Origin: Clostridiales bacterium
Lineage (GTDB): Bacteria > Bacillota > Clostridia > Clostridiales > Caloramatoraceae
Direction: 5' to 3'
Assembly (NCBI GenBank): GCA_026416355.1
Contig: JAOAFH010000113.1
Span: 1 to 5,015 of the forward strand
Length of the DNA: 5,015 nt
The notes beneath the pieces are model-generated. The model was not told where the DNA came from and did not search any database. It worked only from the letters and a program-made list of their open reading frames with translations. Position numbers and translations under genes: made by a program. Below are positions 1 through 5,015 of the stretch, piece by piece (the stretch's first letter is position 1; each line of letters opens with the position of its first letter).

Positions 1-600
1 TGCAAATGGAGCCTTTCTTTCTTCACCAACAAATGCCTTAACATCAGCATCATCAAGCATTTCAAGATTTTCTACAGCATGGCTTGTGATAAATCCATCA
101 TAACAAACCATAACTGGTAATTGAACATCTTCATGTTCACCTATTCTAACTGCTTGCATTAGGTTATCATATGCTTCTTGAGCATTTTCACCATATAGTT
201 GAATCCAACCTGAATCTCTAGCACCCATTGAATCTGAGTGATCGTTATGTATGTTAATTGGTCCTGAAAGTGCTCTGTTTGTTACAGCAAGAACCATTGG
301 TGTTCTCATTGATGCACCAACATAAAGCATTTCCCACATTAATGCTAGACCTGCTGATGCAGTAGCAGTCATAACTCTACCACCTGCAGCTGCAGCACCT
401 ATACATGCTGACATTGCGCTGTGTTCTGATTCAACTGGTACAAACTCAGTTGTTACTTCACCATTTGCCACAAATTGTGAGAAATATTGTGGAACTTCTG
501 TAGATGGTGTTATAGGGAAAGCAGCAACAACATCTGGGTTGATTTGTTTCATACCAAATGCAACTGCTTCATTACCACTTAAAGATACTCTCTTAGCCAT
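1..600 (-). CDS. porA: Pyruvate:ferredoxin oxidoreductase alpha subunit PorA (N-terminal 200 residues, partial)
   Basis: This is the N-terminal half of the alpha subunit of four-subunit pyruvate:ferredoxin oxidoreductase, which converts pyruvate and CoA to acetyl-CoA, CO2 and reduced ferredoxin in the cytoplasm. The frame is open for exactly 200 codons and runs off the window; the family is usually near 390-400 residues. The alpha-subunit N-domain (POR_N type) is clear: FPITPSTEVPQ at residues 28-38, PVESEHSAM at 55-63, a Gly/Ala-rich stretch at 68-84, and TNRALSGPINIHNDHSD from 107. T31, E59 and R109 correspond by position to the active-site Thr, Glu and Arg known from single-chain PFOR (my alignment by eye). 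The ATG at 600 is preceded by an AGGGGAGG ribosome site and lies 19 bases after the porD stop, so it is translated from the porGDA(B) message. porB should follow beyond the window. A 2-oxoacid oxidoreductase for another substrate is less likely given the motifs and gene order. Confidence 0.96.
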   Translation of the reverse strand, partial: MAKRVSLSGNEAVAFGMKQINPDVVAAFPITPSTEVPQYFSQFVANGEVTTEFVPVESEHSAMSACIGAAAAGGRVMTATASAGLALMWEMLYVGASMRTPMVLAVTNRALSGPINIHNDHSDSMGARDSGWIQLYGENAQEAYDNLMQAVRIGEHEDVQLPVMVCYDGFITSHAVENLEMLDDADVKAFVGEERKAPFA

Positions 601-619
601 TGCTCATTTCCTCCCCTCA

Positions 620-925
620 TTATTCTTCTGGTACAAAGTCAAGGGCACCAAACTTACATTGTTTTGTACAAACTCCGCATCCCTTACAGTGATCAAAATC
701 AAATCCAGTAAGCTTACCGTTTTCAACCTTTATTGAGTTAGCTGGAAAAACAACCCAACATAGTAAGCAGTGCTTACATTTGTCTTCATACCATACTGGT
801 CTCATTGCTCTCCAGTCACCAGTCTTGAAATCTTCCGCATTACCTGCATCTATAATAACTCCACCTGGTGTAGTTTCTTTCCAAGTAGTTTCGTTAGTTA
901 TATTAACCTTTCTTTCTTTATTCAT
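620..925 (-). CDS. porD: Pyruvate:ferredoxin oxidoreductase delta subunit PorD (ferredoxin-like)
   Basis: This is the small delta subunit, 101 residues as usual for the family. It holds the 2[4Fe-4S] ferredoxin domain that passes electrons from the TPP site to external ferredoxin. The N-terminal arm contains TTPGGVIIDAGNA (18-30) and GDWRAMRPVW (36-45), typical of PorD. Motif 1 is C50-x2-C53-x2-C56-x3-F60-P61, and motif 2 is C80-x2-C83-x2-C86-x3-C90. The fourth Cys of motif 1, normally conserved, is Phe here (codon TTT at 746-748). In the ferredoxin fold that Cys ligates the second cluster, so one cluster may be altered. Motif 2 also has Lys91 where Pro is usual. The frame is otherwise intact. 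The ATG at 925 overlaps the porG stop by 8 bases (ATGAATAA), and its AGGAGGTGA ribosome site (932-940) lies inside the end of porG, 6 bases upstream, which indicates tight translational coupling. Confidence 0.95.
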   Translation of the reverse strand: MNKERKVNITNETTWKETTPGGVIIDAGNAEDFKTGDWRAMRPVWYEDKCKHCLLCWVVFPANSIKVENGKLTGFDFDHCKGCGVCTKQCKFGALDFVPEE

Positions 926-1496
926 TTCCCTTCACCTCCTCAAATGCTCTCTTAACAGCTTCCATGTTCTTTGGAACAACGTGAGGTTTATTTGCAAACT
1001 TATGTTTAAATGATGATTCTATATCATTTAGGAAAGTTTCAACTGGGATAACTTCTGTTATCTTTACAACTGCTGCAAGCATAGGTGTATTTGGGAAATA
1101 TGCACCTAGTGTTTCTTCTGAAATTTTTCTTGCATCTATTGTGTAAACCTTTCCGTCATAATTTAATTCCTTTTTAATTTCTTCTGGTGATTTTGCAGTA
1201 TTTACGATTACTGCACCACCCTTTTTAAGTCCTGCTGTAACAGGTACAGCTTTAATTAGTGTTTCATCTACAACAACAACATAATCTGGCTCGTAGATGT
1301 TACTATGTATTGAGATTGGTTCGTCACTTATTCTGTTGTATGCAGTTATTGGAGCACCCATTCTTTCTGGACCGTATTCTGGGAATCCTTGAATATACTT
1401 TCCAGTGTTAAATGCTACTTCTGCAAGTAAAAGTGAAGCAGTCTTTGCTCCTTGGCCACCACGGCCATGCCAACGAATTTCAACTAGCTTTGACAT
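918..1496 (-). CDS. porG: Pyruvate:ferredoxin oxidoreductase gamma subunit PorG
   Basis: This is the gamma subunit (POR/KOR gamma domain) of pyruvate:ferredoxin oxidoreductase, 192 residues as typical, cytoplasmic, and assembled with PorA, PorB and PorD. The diagnostic motifs are WHGRGGQGAKTAS at residues 9-21 near the N-terminus and GFPEYGPERMGAPI at 37-50. The central part (DYVVVVDETL, then GGAVIVNT) and the later TLGAYFPNTPMLAAVVK segment also fit the family. The start is the ATG at 1496, preceded by GGGAGGA (1504-1510) at 7 bases. It is the first gene of the operon; its end overlaps porD by 8 bases. The G-D-A order is that of the porGDAB operons of anaerobic bacteria and archaea. Expression probably comes from the TTGACA/TACAAT promoter about 145 bases upstream, through a structured leader. 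I see no defect in this subunit. Confidence 0.96.
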   Translation of the reverse strand: MSKLVEIRWHGRGGQGAKTASLLLAEVAFNTGKYIQGFPEYGPERMGAPITAYNRISDEPISIHSNIYEPDYVVVVDETLIKAVPVTAGLKKGGAVIVNTAKSPEEIKKELNYDGKVYTIDARKISEETLGAYFPNTPMLAAVVKITEVIPVETFLNDIESSFKHKFANKPHVVPKNMEAVKRAFEEVKGNE

Positions 1497-1523
1497 TTAA
1501 TTATCCTCCCTTCACGCTCTTTT

Positions 1524-1612
1524 ATATAACAGAAAATTCTGAACAAGCCTGTTATATTATAAATACCCCCACTTGTATTATAACAGCATGTACATGCCTT
1601 ATAACACAAGGC
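1524..1612 (-). promoter_or_regulatory. Structured 5' leader of the por operon with repeated TGTTATA motifs
   Basis: If transcription starts near 1634, porG has a leader of about 138 nt, and this part of it is full of symmetry. In transcript order there are four elements. (1) A GCCTT/AAGGC hairpin (1608-1612 with 1596-1600). (2) A perfect 12-base palindrome GCATGTACATGC (1586-1597). (3) CTGTTATAATAC (1575-1586) pairing at 10 of 12 positions with ATAATATAACAG (1549-1560). (4) ATATAACAG (1549-1557) pairing perfectly with CTGTTATAT (1524-1532). Elements 3 and 4 share one arm, so they exclude each other. The 7-mer TGTTATA or its complement occurs four times in 82 bases. No U-run follows hairpin 4 and the ribosome site is outside it, so this is not an obvious attenuator; it could equally be a set of DNA operators. 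I recognise no known riboswitch or T-box. Confidence 0.45.
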
Positions 1613-1627
1613 TTTTCACCACAACAG

Positions 1628-1675
1628 CCTGTCAATTAAAATTGTAACAGACAAGAAATATCCTGTCAATAAAAT
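1628..1675 (-). repeat. Direct repeat of the -35 block upstream of porG
   Basis: On the minus strand ATTTTATTGACAGG (1662-1675) recurs as ATTTTAATTGACAGG (1628-1642), differing by one inserted A. The repeats start about 34 bases apart, close to three helical turns. The upstream copy supplies the -35 hexamer of the predicted promoter. The downstream copy spans the predicted -10 and start region and has no good -10 of its own at 17 bases. The duplication suggests a protein site repeated on one face of the helix, or a simple local duplication. Confidence 0.6.
1641..1669 (-). promoter_or_regulatory. Sigma-A-type promoter of the por operon
   Basis: Minus-strand TTGACA (1664-1669) matches the -35 consensus fully. 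It is followed after exactly 17 bases by TACAAT (1641-1646), five of six to the -10 consensus. Transcription would start near 1634 and read into porG. It lies downstream of the bofA terminator, so por is its own transcription unit. This is the best promoter match in the window, though unproven. Confidence 0.7.
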
Positions 1676-1681
1676 AGTCTA

Positions 1682-1722
1682 AAAAATTACACTAATCTAA
1701 ATATTTGATAGAATTTTAACAA
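1682..1722 (-). promoter_or_regulatory. Candidate Rex operator overlapping a weak second por promoter
   Basis: Minus-strand TTGTTAAAATTCTATCAA (1705-1722) matches the Rex consensus TTGTTAA-N4-TTAACAA at 12 of 14 positions, with one half-site perfect. Rex is the NADH/NAD+-sensing repressor of fermentation genes in Gram-positive bacteria, so a site upstream of pyruvate:ferredoxin oxidoreductase would make sense. The TTGTTA of the box also forms a weak -35 with TAGATT 17 bases downstream (1694-1699), so binding could block a secondary promoter. In AT-rich DNA such a match can arise by chance. An adjacent TTTAACA/TGTTAAA inverted repeat (1715-1721, 1735-1741) adds symmetry. Confidence 0.35.
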
Positions 1723-1868
1723 ATTAATTTTGTATGTTAAAGTGAATATTTCGAAAAATTAAATCATGTATCCATTTTTTGTCCAAATTTTATATGCTCA
1801 ATAGTAATAGTTGTATTGTTATTAATTAAGCATATTCTTTATATAACTTGATGCTTCTAAGTTTATAC
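1723..1868. other. AT-rich gene-free spacer between bofA terminator and por control region
   Basis: This is the remainder of the 421-base gap between bofA and porG. I find no reading frame with a ribosome site and no tRNA-like or RNA-gene-like element. There is a weak inverted repeat AAGCAT/ATGCTT (1828-1833, 1851-1856). Otherwise it is unstructured AT-rich DNA, possibly acting as an upstream (UP-type) region for the por promoters. Confidence 0.5.
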
Positions 1869-1913
1869 AAAAACAACCTCACCTTGTTATAAAAAACACA
1901 CAAAGGTGAGGTT
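1869..1913 (-). terminator. Rho-independent terminator after bofA
   Basis: A perfect 11-bp stem, AACCTCACCTT (minus strand, 1903-1913) with AAGGTGAGGTT (1875-1885), has a 17-base loop and is followed by GTTTTT. It begins 4 bases after the bofA stop codon and separates the yaaL-bofA unit from the por operon. Confidence 0.88.
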
Positions 1914-1917
1914 ATTT

Positions 1918-2190
1918 TCAAAATATAAATCCGTCAATTAGTGCTATTAAAATTATTCCTGGTAGCCCTAATACACCTACTAATACAGATGTAATTAAGT
2001 TAAGAGGAACAGTGTAGTTTAGGTGTTGTCCAACTAAATTAAATGCTAATATCAATGCTCCTCCTATTGCCGTTTTTATAACAAACTTCAGCAATACTAA
2101 ACTTCCCTGCTTTAATATCATTACTAAAGTTAGAAGTACAAATATTACCGTCACATAAATAACCATATTAAAATCAACTGATATAGGCAT
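1918..2190 (-). CDS. bofA: BofA-family pro-sigma-K processing regulator
   Basis: This is a 90-residue, very hydrophobic membrane protein of the BofA family. In Bacillus subtilis BofA sits in the outer forespore membrane and, with SpoIVFA, holds the SpoIVFB protease inactive so that pro-sigma-K is processed only after a forespore signal. The C-terminal family signature is clear: PLNLITSVLVGVLGLPGIIL at residues 62-81. Hydrophobic segments cover roughly 8-27, 31-53 and 63-90. The length is close to the 87 residues of the B. subtilis protein. The ATG at 2190 follows a GGAGGAG ribosome site. It sits 40 bases downstream of the DUF2508 gene, the same neighbour as in B. subtilis (recR-yaaL-bofA). 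Many clostridia have bofA without spoIVFA, so the exact partner here is uncertain. The gene is followed at once by a terminator. Confidence 0.92.
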   Translation of the reverse strand: MPISVDFNMVIYVTVIFVLLTLVMILKQGSLVLLKFVIKTAIGGALILAFNLVGQHLNYTVPLNLITSVLVGVLGLPGIILIALIDGFIF

Positions 2191-2230
2191 ATACTCCTCC
2201 TATCAAAAATTGTTTGTATAAATATATGCC

Positions 2231-2503
2231 TTAGAAGTTTATAATATTAGTATTTATTTTCTTTGCAACTTTAAACAAATAACAGAGCCTAGCAAATTCT
2301 GCTTTTTCTTTATATATAGCATAATCTATCATATCTGGGTCAGTAGAATATTCAAATGTGTGCTGAGCACTTTCTATTTCTCTTATAGTTTTTTCAATTT
2401 CTTTTTTTACAGCTATCAATTCATTGTTTTCAATAACCTTAGGTGTATTAATAACTTTAATTGCCCTTTCAATAAGACTAATTGTTGAAACATGTCCATC
2501 CAT
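2231..2503 (-). CDS. yaaL: DUF2508 family protein (YaaL-like)
   Basis: This is a 90-residue, charged, mostly helical soluble protein of unknown function. The DUF2508 signature is visible: an N-terminal helix ELIAVKKEIEKTIREIESAQ (28-47), the segment DPDMIDYAIYKEKAEFARLCY (55-75), and a final Lys-rich helix ending in LFKVAKK. No catalytic motif or membrane segment is seen. The ATG at 2503 has a strong GGAGGAGG ribosome site. It is the first gene of a two-gene unit with bofA, matching the conserved yaaL-bofA pair of Firmicutes. The usual upstream neighbour recR is missing; a terminator and an unrelated signalling gene stand there instead. I find no convincing promoter in the 67 bases between that terminator and the start codon. 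Confidence 0.9.
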   Translation of the reverse strand: MDGHVSTISLIERAIKVINTPKVIENNELIAVKKEIEKTIREIESAQHTFEYSTDPDMIDYAIYKEKAEFARLCYLFKVAKKINTNIINF

Positions 2504-2566
2504 AATAACCCCTCCTCCGTAATTTACATTATGATTATTAACAACGTTTGGAGGATTTATACAATT

Positions 2567-2610
2567 AAAAACAGCTACGACAAAAAATTTTTTAAAAAAG
2601 TCGTAGCTGT
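2567..2610 (-). terminator. Rho-independent terminator after the GGDEF/HD-GYP gene
   Basis: A perfect 11-bp stem, ACAGCTACGAC (minus strand, 2600-2610) with GTCGTAGCTGT (2571-2581), is followed by TTTT. The 18-base loop is itself T6-A6-T6, which can pair further and lengthen the stem. It lies 70 bases after the stop of the c-di-GMP enzyme gene and isolates it from yaaL. Confidence 0.85.
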
Positions 2611-2679
2611 GGATGGGGCTATGGTAAAATTTATGAATTTTTGATTACATTTTAATTATATTAAATTTTTTTATAAAAA

Positions 2680-4830
2680 TCAACCTTTAAATAAATCAAT
2701 AAAAATGCTTACAATATTTGAATCAAATTGACTACCGCTACATTTTTTTATTTCCTCTATTGCCTCATCATGAGTTTTTACTTTATTATATGGTCTTAAG
2801 TTTGTCATTGCATCATAAGAATCTGCCACAGCTAGTATTCTACACTCAATTGGAATTTCTTCTCCCTTTAAACCAAGTGGATATCCATTACCATCCCATC
2901 TTTCATGATGTTTTAGTATAAGATCAGCAATACTTGATAATTCATTAGAATTAAGGGCTATTCTATATCCTCTTTCTGTATGACTCTTCATTATCTCCCA
3001 TTCTTCATCTGTTAATTTTTCTTTTTTATTTAATATACTATCAGGTATTGCAACCTTTCCTAAGTCATGAACATCTGCAAGTAAAAGAAGGTTATTTTTC
3101 TTAGCTTCTGAAAGTCCAATTCTGTCTGCAATTTTTTCACACATAGCCCTAACTCTTTCTGTGTGACCATGGGTAATATAGTCCTTTTCTGAAAGCGTTG
3201 CCATAAGCACGTTTAATATCTGATATCTACTGCTTGATTTATTAAGAAGCTTATCTTTGTACATATAATCATCTGCTTCTTTTATTACTTCCTTGATAGT
3301 TTTGTTTTTATTTAATGTTGCATACCCTAATGCAACACTTAATGTAAATATTTTTTCATCAAGACTACTATTAAAACTCTCTATTTCATTTTGTATTCTT
3401 TTTACCACCATTTCTGTTTGCTCTTCATTTGTATTTTCCATCATTATTACAAATTCATCTCCGCCTATTCTTGCACATATATCTGTGCTTCTAAGGGCCT
3501 TTTTTAAAACAACTGCAAACATCTTTAAAAGCCTATCTCCATATTGGTGTCCCATTGTATCATTTACCAATTTAAGTCCATTTAAATCTGCCATAATTAT
3601 ACTTAAGTTGTTTATTTTTTTAGCTTCAATCTCCTCAACCTTCTTGTTAAAATAATTCATATTATAAAGCCCTGTTAAATTGTCATGTAAACTTAAAAAC
3701 TTTAGTTGTTCTTCGTAGTTTTTAATTTCAGTTATATCTGTATAGATGGCATACCCACCAACAACTTCATCATCTAAATAAATAGATACACTTCTTAATA
3801 GTACATATATTGGGTTATTGTATTTACCATACCTTATTGTTTCTATGTTAATCATTCCATTTTTTATTGTAGTTATTGTTAAATCATGTGCTTCATTATA
3901 TCTATCCTTTGTAACAACTAGAGTGTCTACATCCTTACCTATACATTCTTCTTTTGTATATCCAAACATTTTTAAAAACGTCTCATTAACATTAACTACA
4001 TAGCCATTGCTGTCTAATTCAACAATACCATCTTGAGCATTAGTAAATAATGTTTGAAGATACTGCCTTTGTCTCATTTCAAGTTGCTTTTCTTTTTTTA
4101 GTTTTTCCTCTGCTTCTTTTCTTCTAGTGATTTCTGATGCAAGTTTTTTATTGACTCTAGACAGTTTTATTAAATACAATATTAAAAAAAATGTTCCCAA
4201 AAATGATATAGAAATATATATTATTCTTTGTAGCCCCAAAATCTCCCGCATACTTTTGTATGCACTATCTAAATAAACACCTGTTCCAATGTACGCATTT
4301 ATCTCATCAATTCCTATCACATAAGATAGCTTTTCTTCATAGTAAGATGAACTAGGTAGATAAGAATGGTATGTTACAAAAGCCCCATTTTTAGATGATT
4401 TTGCTGCTTTGATGAGTTCTTGAATAACATATTTACCAGTTGGGTCTTGATAATTCCATTGATTTGTACCTTCTTTTTCTCTTTGAAATGGTTGCACTAA
4501 ATAAACTCCGTCGTAGGTACTCATAAAAATATAGTTTTTTGAGTATCCATCATCATAAATCATTCTTCTTACAATATCTGCAACCTGTTTTCTTGCTTCT
4601 TCTTCAGTTAATTCACCTGTTTTTCTTTTGTCTAAAATTGGTTTTATTGTATTATAGGCTATTTCAACCTTTTGTTTTAACTCTAACTTTCTCTGTTCAT
4701 CAACTTCATTTAAATACCTTTGCGAAATATAATTTGTGCAAATTATTTGAACCAATACCATTAATATAACTACAAATGTTATAAACCTTACATCTAATAT
4801 TTTATACAGTAAGTTTTTTATCCTTTGCAT
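2680..4830 (-). CDS. Membrane-bound Cache-PAS-GGDEF-HD-GYP c-di-GMP cyclase/phosphodiesterase
   Basis: This is a 716-residue sensor enzyme predicted to both make and break the second messenger c-di-GMP. TM helix 1 (about 15-34) and TM helix 2 (about 200-223) flank an extracytoplasmic Cache domain of the sCache_2 type (about 40-195; YIFMSTYDGVYLVQPF, AYIGTGVYLDS). A coiled-coil linker (224-257), a PAS domain (about 253-370), a GGDEF domain (380-540) and an HD-GYP domain (543-716) follow. The cyclase looks active: D415, N423/D424 and GGDEF at 456-460, with the inhibitory I-site R447-x2-D450 intact. The phosphodiesterase keeps H556, H588-D589, K592, H617, H641-H642, GNGYP (647-651) and D670. I chose the ATG at 4830 because GGTGA stands 8 bases before it; a TTG at 4845 would add five residues but lacks a ribosome site. 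It is transcribed alone, between two terminators. The ligand and target are unknown. Confidence 0.95.
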   Translation of the reverse strand: MQRIKNLLYKILDVRFITFVVILMVLVQIICTNYISQRYLNEVDEQRKLELKQKVEIAYNTIKPILDKRKTGELTEEEARKQVADIVRRMIYDDGYSKNYIFMSTYDGVYLVQPFQREKEGTNQWNYQDPTGKYVIQELIKAAKSSKNGAFVTYHSYLPSSSYYEEKLSYVIGIDEINAYIGTGVYLDSAYKSMREILGLQRIIYISISFLGTFFLILYLIKLSRVNKKLASEITRRKEAEEKLKKEKQLEMRQRQYLQTLFTNAQDGIVELDSNGYVVNVNETFLKMFGYTKEECIGKDVDTLVVTKDRYNEAHDLTITTIKNGMINIETIRYGKYNNPIYVLLRSVSIYLDDEVVGGYAIYTDITEIKNYEEQLKFLSLHDNLTGLYNMNYFNKKVEEIEAKKINNLSIIMADLNGLKLVNDTMGHQYGDRLLKMFAVVLKKALRSTDICARIGGDEFVIMMENTNEEQTEMVVKRIQNEIESFNSSLDEKIFTLSVALGYATLNKNKTIKEVIKEADDYMYKDKLLNKSSSRYQILNVLMATLSEKDYITHGHTERVRAMCEKIADRIGLSEAKKNNLLLLADVHDLGKVAIPDSILNKKEKLTDEEWEIMKSHTERGYRIALNSNELSSIADLILKHHERWDGNGYPLGLKGEEIPIECRILAVADSYDAMTNLRPYNKVKTHDEAIEEIKKCSGSQFDSNIVSIFIDLFKG

Positions 4831-4867
4831 ACTCGTTGTCACCAAACTTTCAAAAATTTATGACAAT

Positions 4868-4896
4868 ATTATACATTAAGTTACATAAAAAATAAA
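4868..4896 (-). promoter_or_regulatory. Probable promoter of the c-di-GMP enzyme gene
   Basis: A perfect minus-strand -10 hexamer TATAAT (4868-4873) lies 37 bases upstream of the chosen ATG. The -35 at 17 bases is poor (TTTATT, three of six). Transcription would start near 4861, which leaves a short leader with the GGTGA ribosome site. The -35 overlaps the T-tract of the preceding terminator. Confidence 0.5.
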
Positions 4897-4942
4897 GAAA
4901 AATACCACCTATATTACAATATTTTAAAATATAGGTGGTATT
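4891..4942 (-). terminator. Rho-independent terminator of the upstream gene
   Basis: A perfect 15-bp stem, AATACCACCTATATT (minus strand, 4928-4942) with AATATAGGTGGTATT (4901-4915), has a 12-base loop and is followed by TTTCTTTATTTTTT. It starts 4 bases after the stop codon of the partial gene at the window edge. It is the longest stem in the window and supports that gene being real. Confidence 0.92.
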
Positions 4943-4946
4943 GATA

Positions 4947-5015
4947 TTATAAATTATATCTTGCCATTATATACTCATCTGCATATTCTCCATTTTTTAT
5001 TGCAGCATATTTTTT
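4947..5015 (-). CDS. Unidentified protein, C-terminal 22 residues (partial)
   Basis: A frame open from the window edge encodes a C-terminal tail ending in NGEYADEYIMARYNL and stops with TAA at 4947-4949. Codon use is AT-rich like the neighbours. The main support for a real gene is the strong terminator that begins 4 bases after the stop. The tail is too short to assign a family and I do not recognise it. Confidence 0.6.
   Translation of the reverse strand, partial: KKYAAIKNGEYADEYIMARYNL

Noticed and set aside
539..1013. Overlapping plus-strand open frames opposite porA, porD and porG
   Set aside because: They have no ribosome sites, give low-complexity hydrophobic translations, and lie antisense to genes with clear family motifs.
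1412..1639. Plus-strand frame of 75 codons spanning the porG start and leader
   Set aside because: It is antisense to the porG N-terminus and the structured leader, has no ribosome site, and resembles no protein I recognise.
1501..1640. T-box or known riboswitch in the por leader
   Set aside because: There is no T-box AGGGUGG-type sequence, no recognisable aptamer core and no terminator hairpin with a U-run before porG.
2191..2230. Sigma-E-like promoter (GCATATA and TATACAAA) in front of bofA
   Set aside because: The two elements are only about 2 bases apart instead of the required 13-15, so they cannot form one promoter.
3293..4769. Plus-strand frames opposite the GGDEF/HD-GYP gene
   Set aside because: They are Phe/Leu/Ser-rich shadows of the AT-rich coding strand without start signals.
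4843..4845. TTG start giving a 721-residue c-di-GMP enzyme
   Set aside because: No ribosome site is correctly spaced before it, while GGTGA is well placed for the ATG at 4830. The extra five residues add no family feature.

Overview
The window is AT-rich, low-GC DNA, and every recognisable gene lies on the minus strand. A BofA-family sporulation protein next to a DUF2508 (YaaL) protein, a four-subunit pyruvate:ferredoxin oxidoreductase and strong GGAGG-type ribosome binding sites together point to an anaerobic, spore-forming member of the Clostridia. I cannot fix the genus from sequence alone.

Reading in the direction of transcription (high to low coordinates), the window opens with the last 22 codons of an unidentified gene (4947-5015), closed by a 15-bp stem terminator. 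Next is a monocistronic gene for a membrane-anchored c-di-GMP enzyme with the order Cache-PAS-GGDEF-HD-GYP (2680-4830). It has its own promoter and terminator. A two-gene unit follows: DUF2508/yaaL (2231-2503) and bofA (1918-2190), ending in a second strong terminator. After a gene-free stretch of 421 bases comes the start of the por operon, in the order porG (918-1496), porD (620-925) and porA (1-600, running off the window). porB is expected beyond position 1.

The por subunits form one enzyme that oxidatively decarboxylates pyruvate to acetyl-CoA, CO2 and reduced ferredoxin. PorA and the expected PorB carry the thiamine-pyrophosphate chemistry, PorD is the ferredoxin-like electron wire, and PorG is the gamma domain. 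The genes overlap or are separated by less than 20 bases, so they are co-transcribed.

The 421-base region upstream of porG is the most structured non-coding part. It holds a near-consensus sigma-A promoter, a duplicated -35 block, a candidate Rex (NADH-sensing repressor) box, and a leader of about 140 nt with repeated TGTTATA motifs and mutually exclusive hairpins.

I see no mobile element, CRISPR array, tRNA or rRNA, and no clearly new defence or biosynthetic system. The best leads are PorD, where Phe replaces a cluster-ligating Cys, and the unexplained leader and control region of the por operon.
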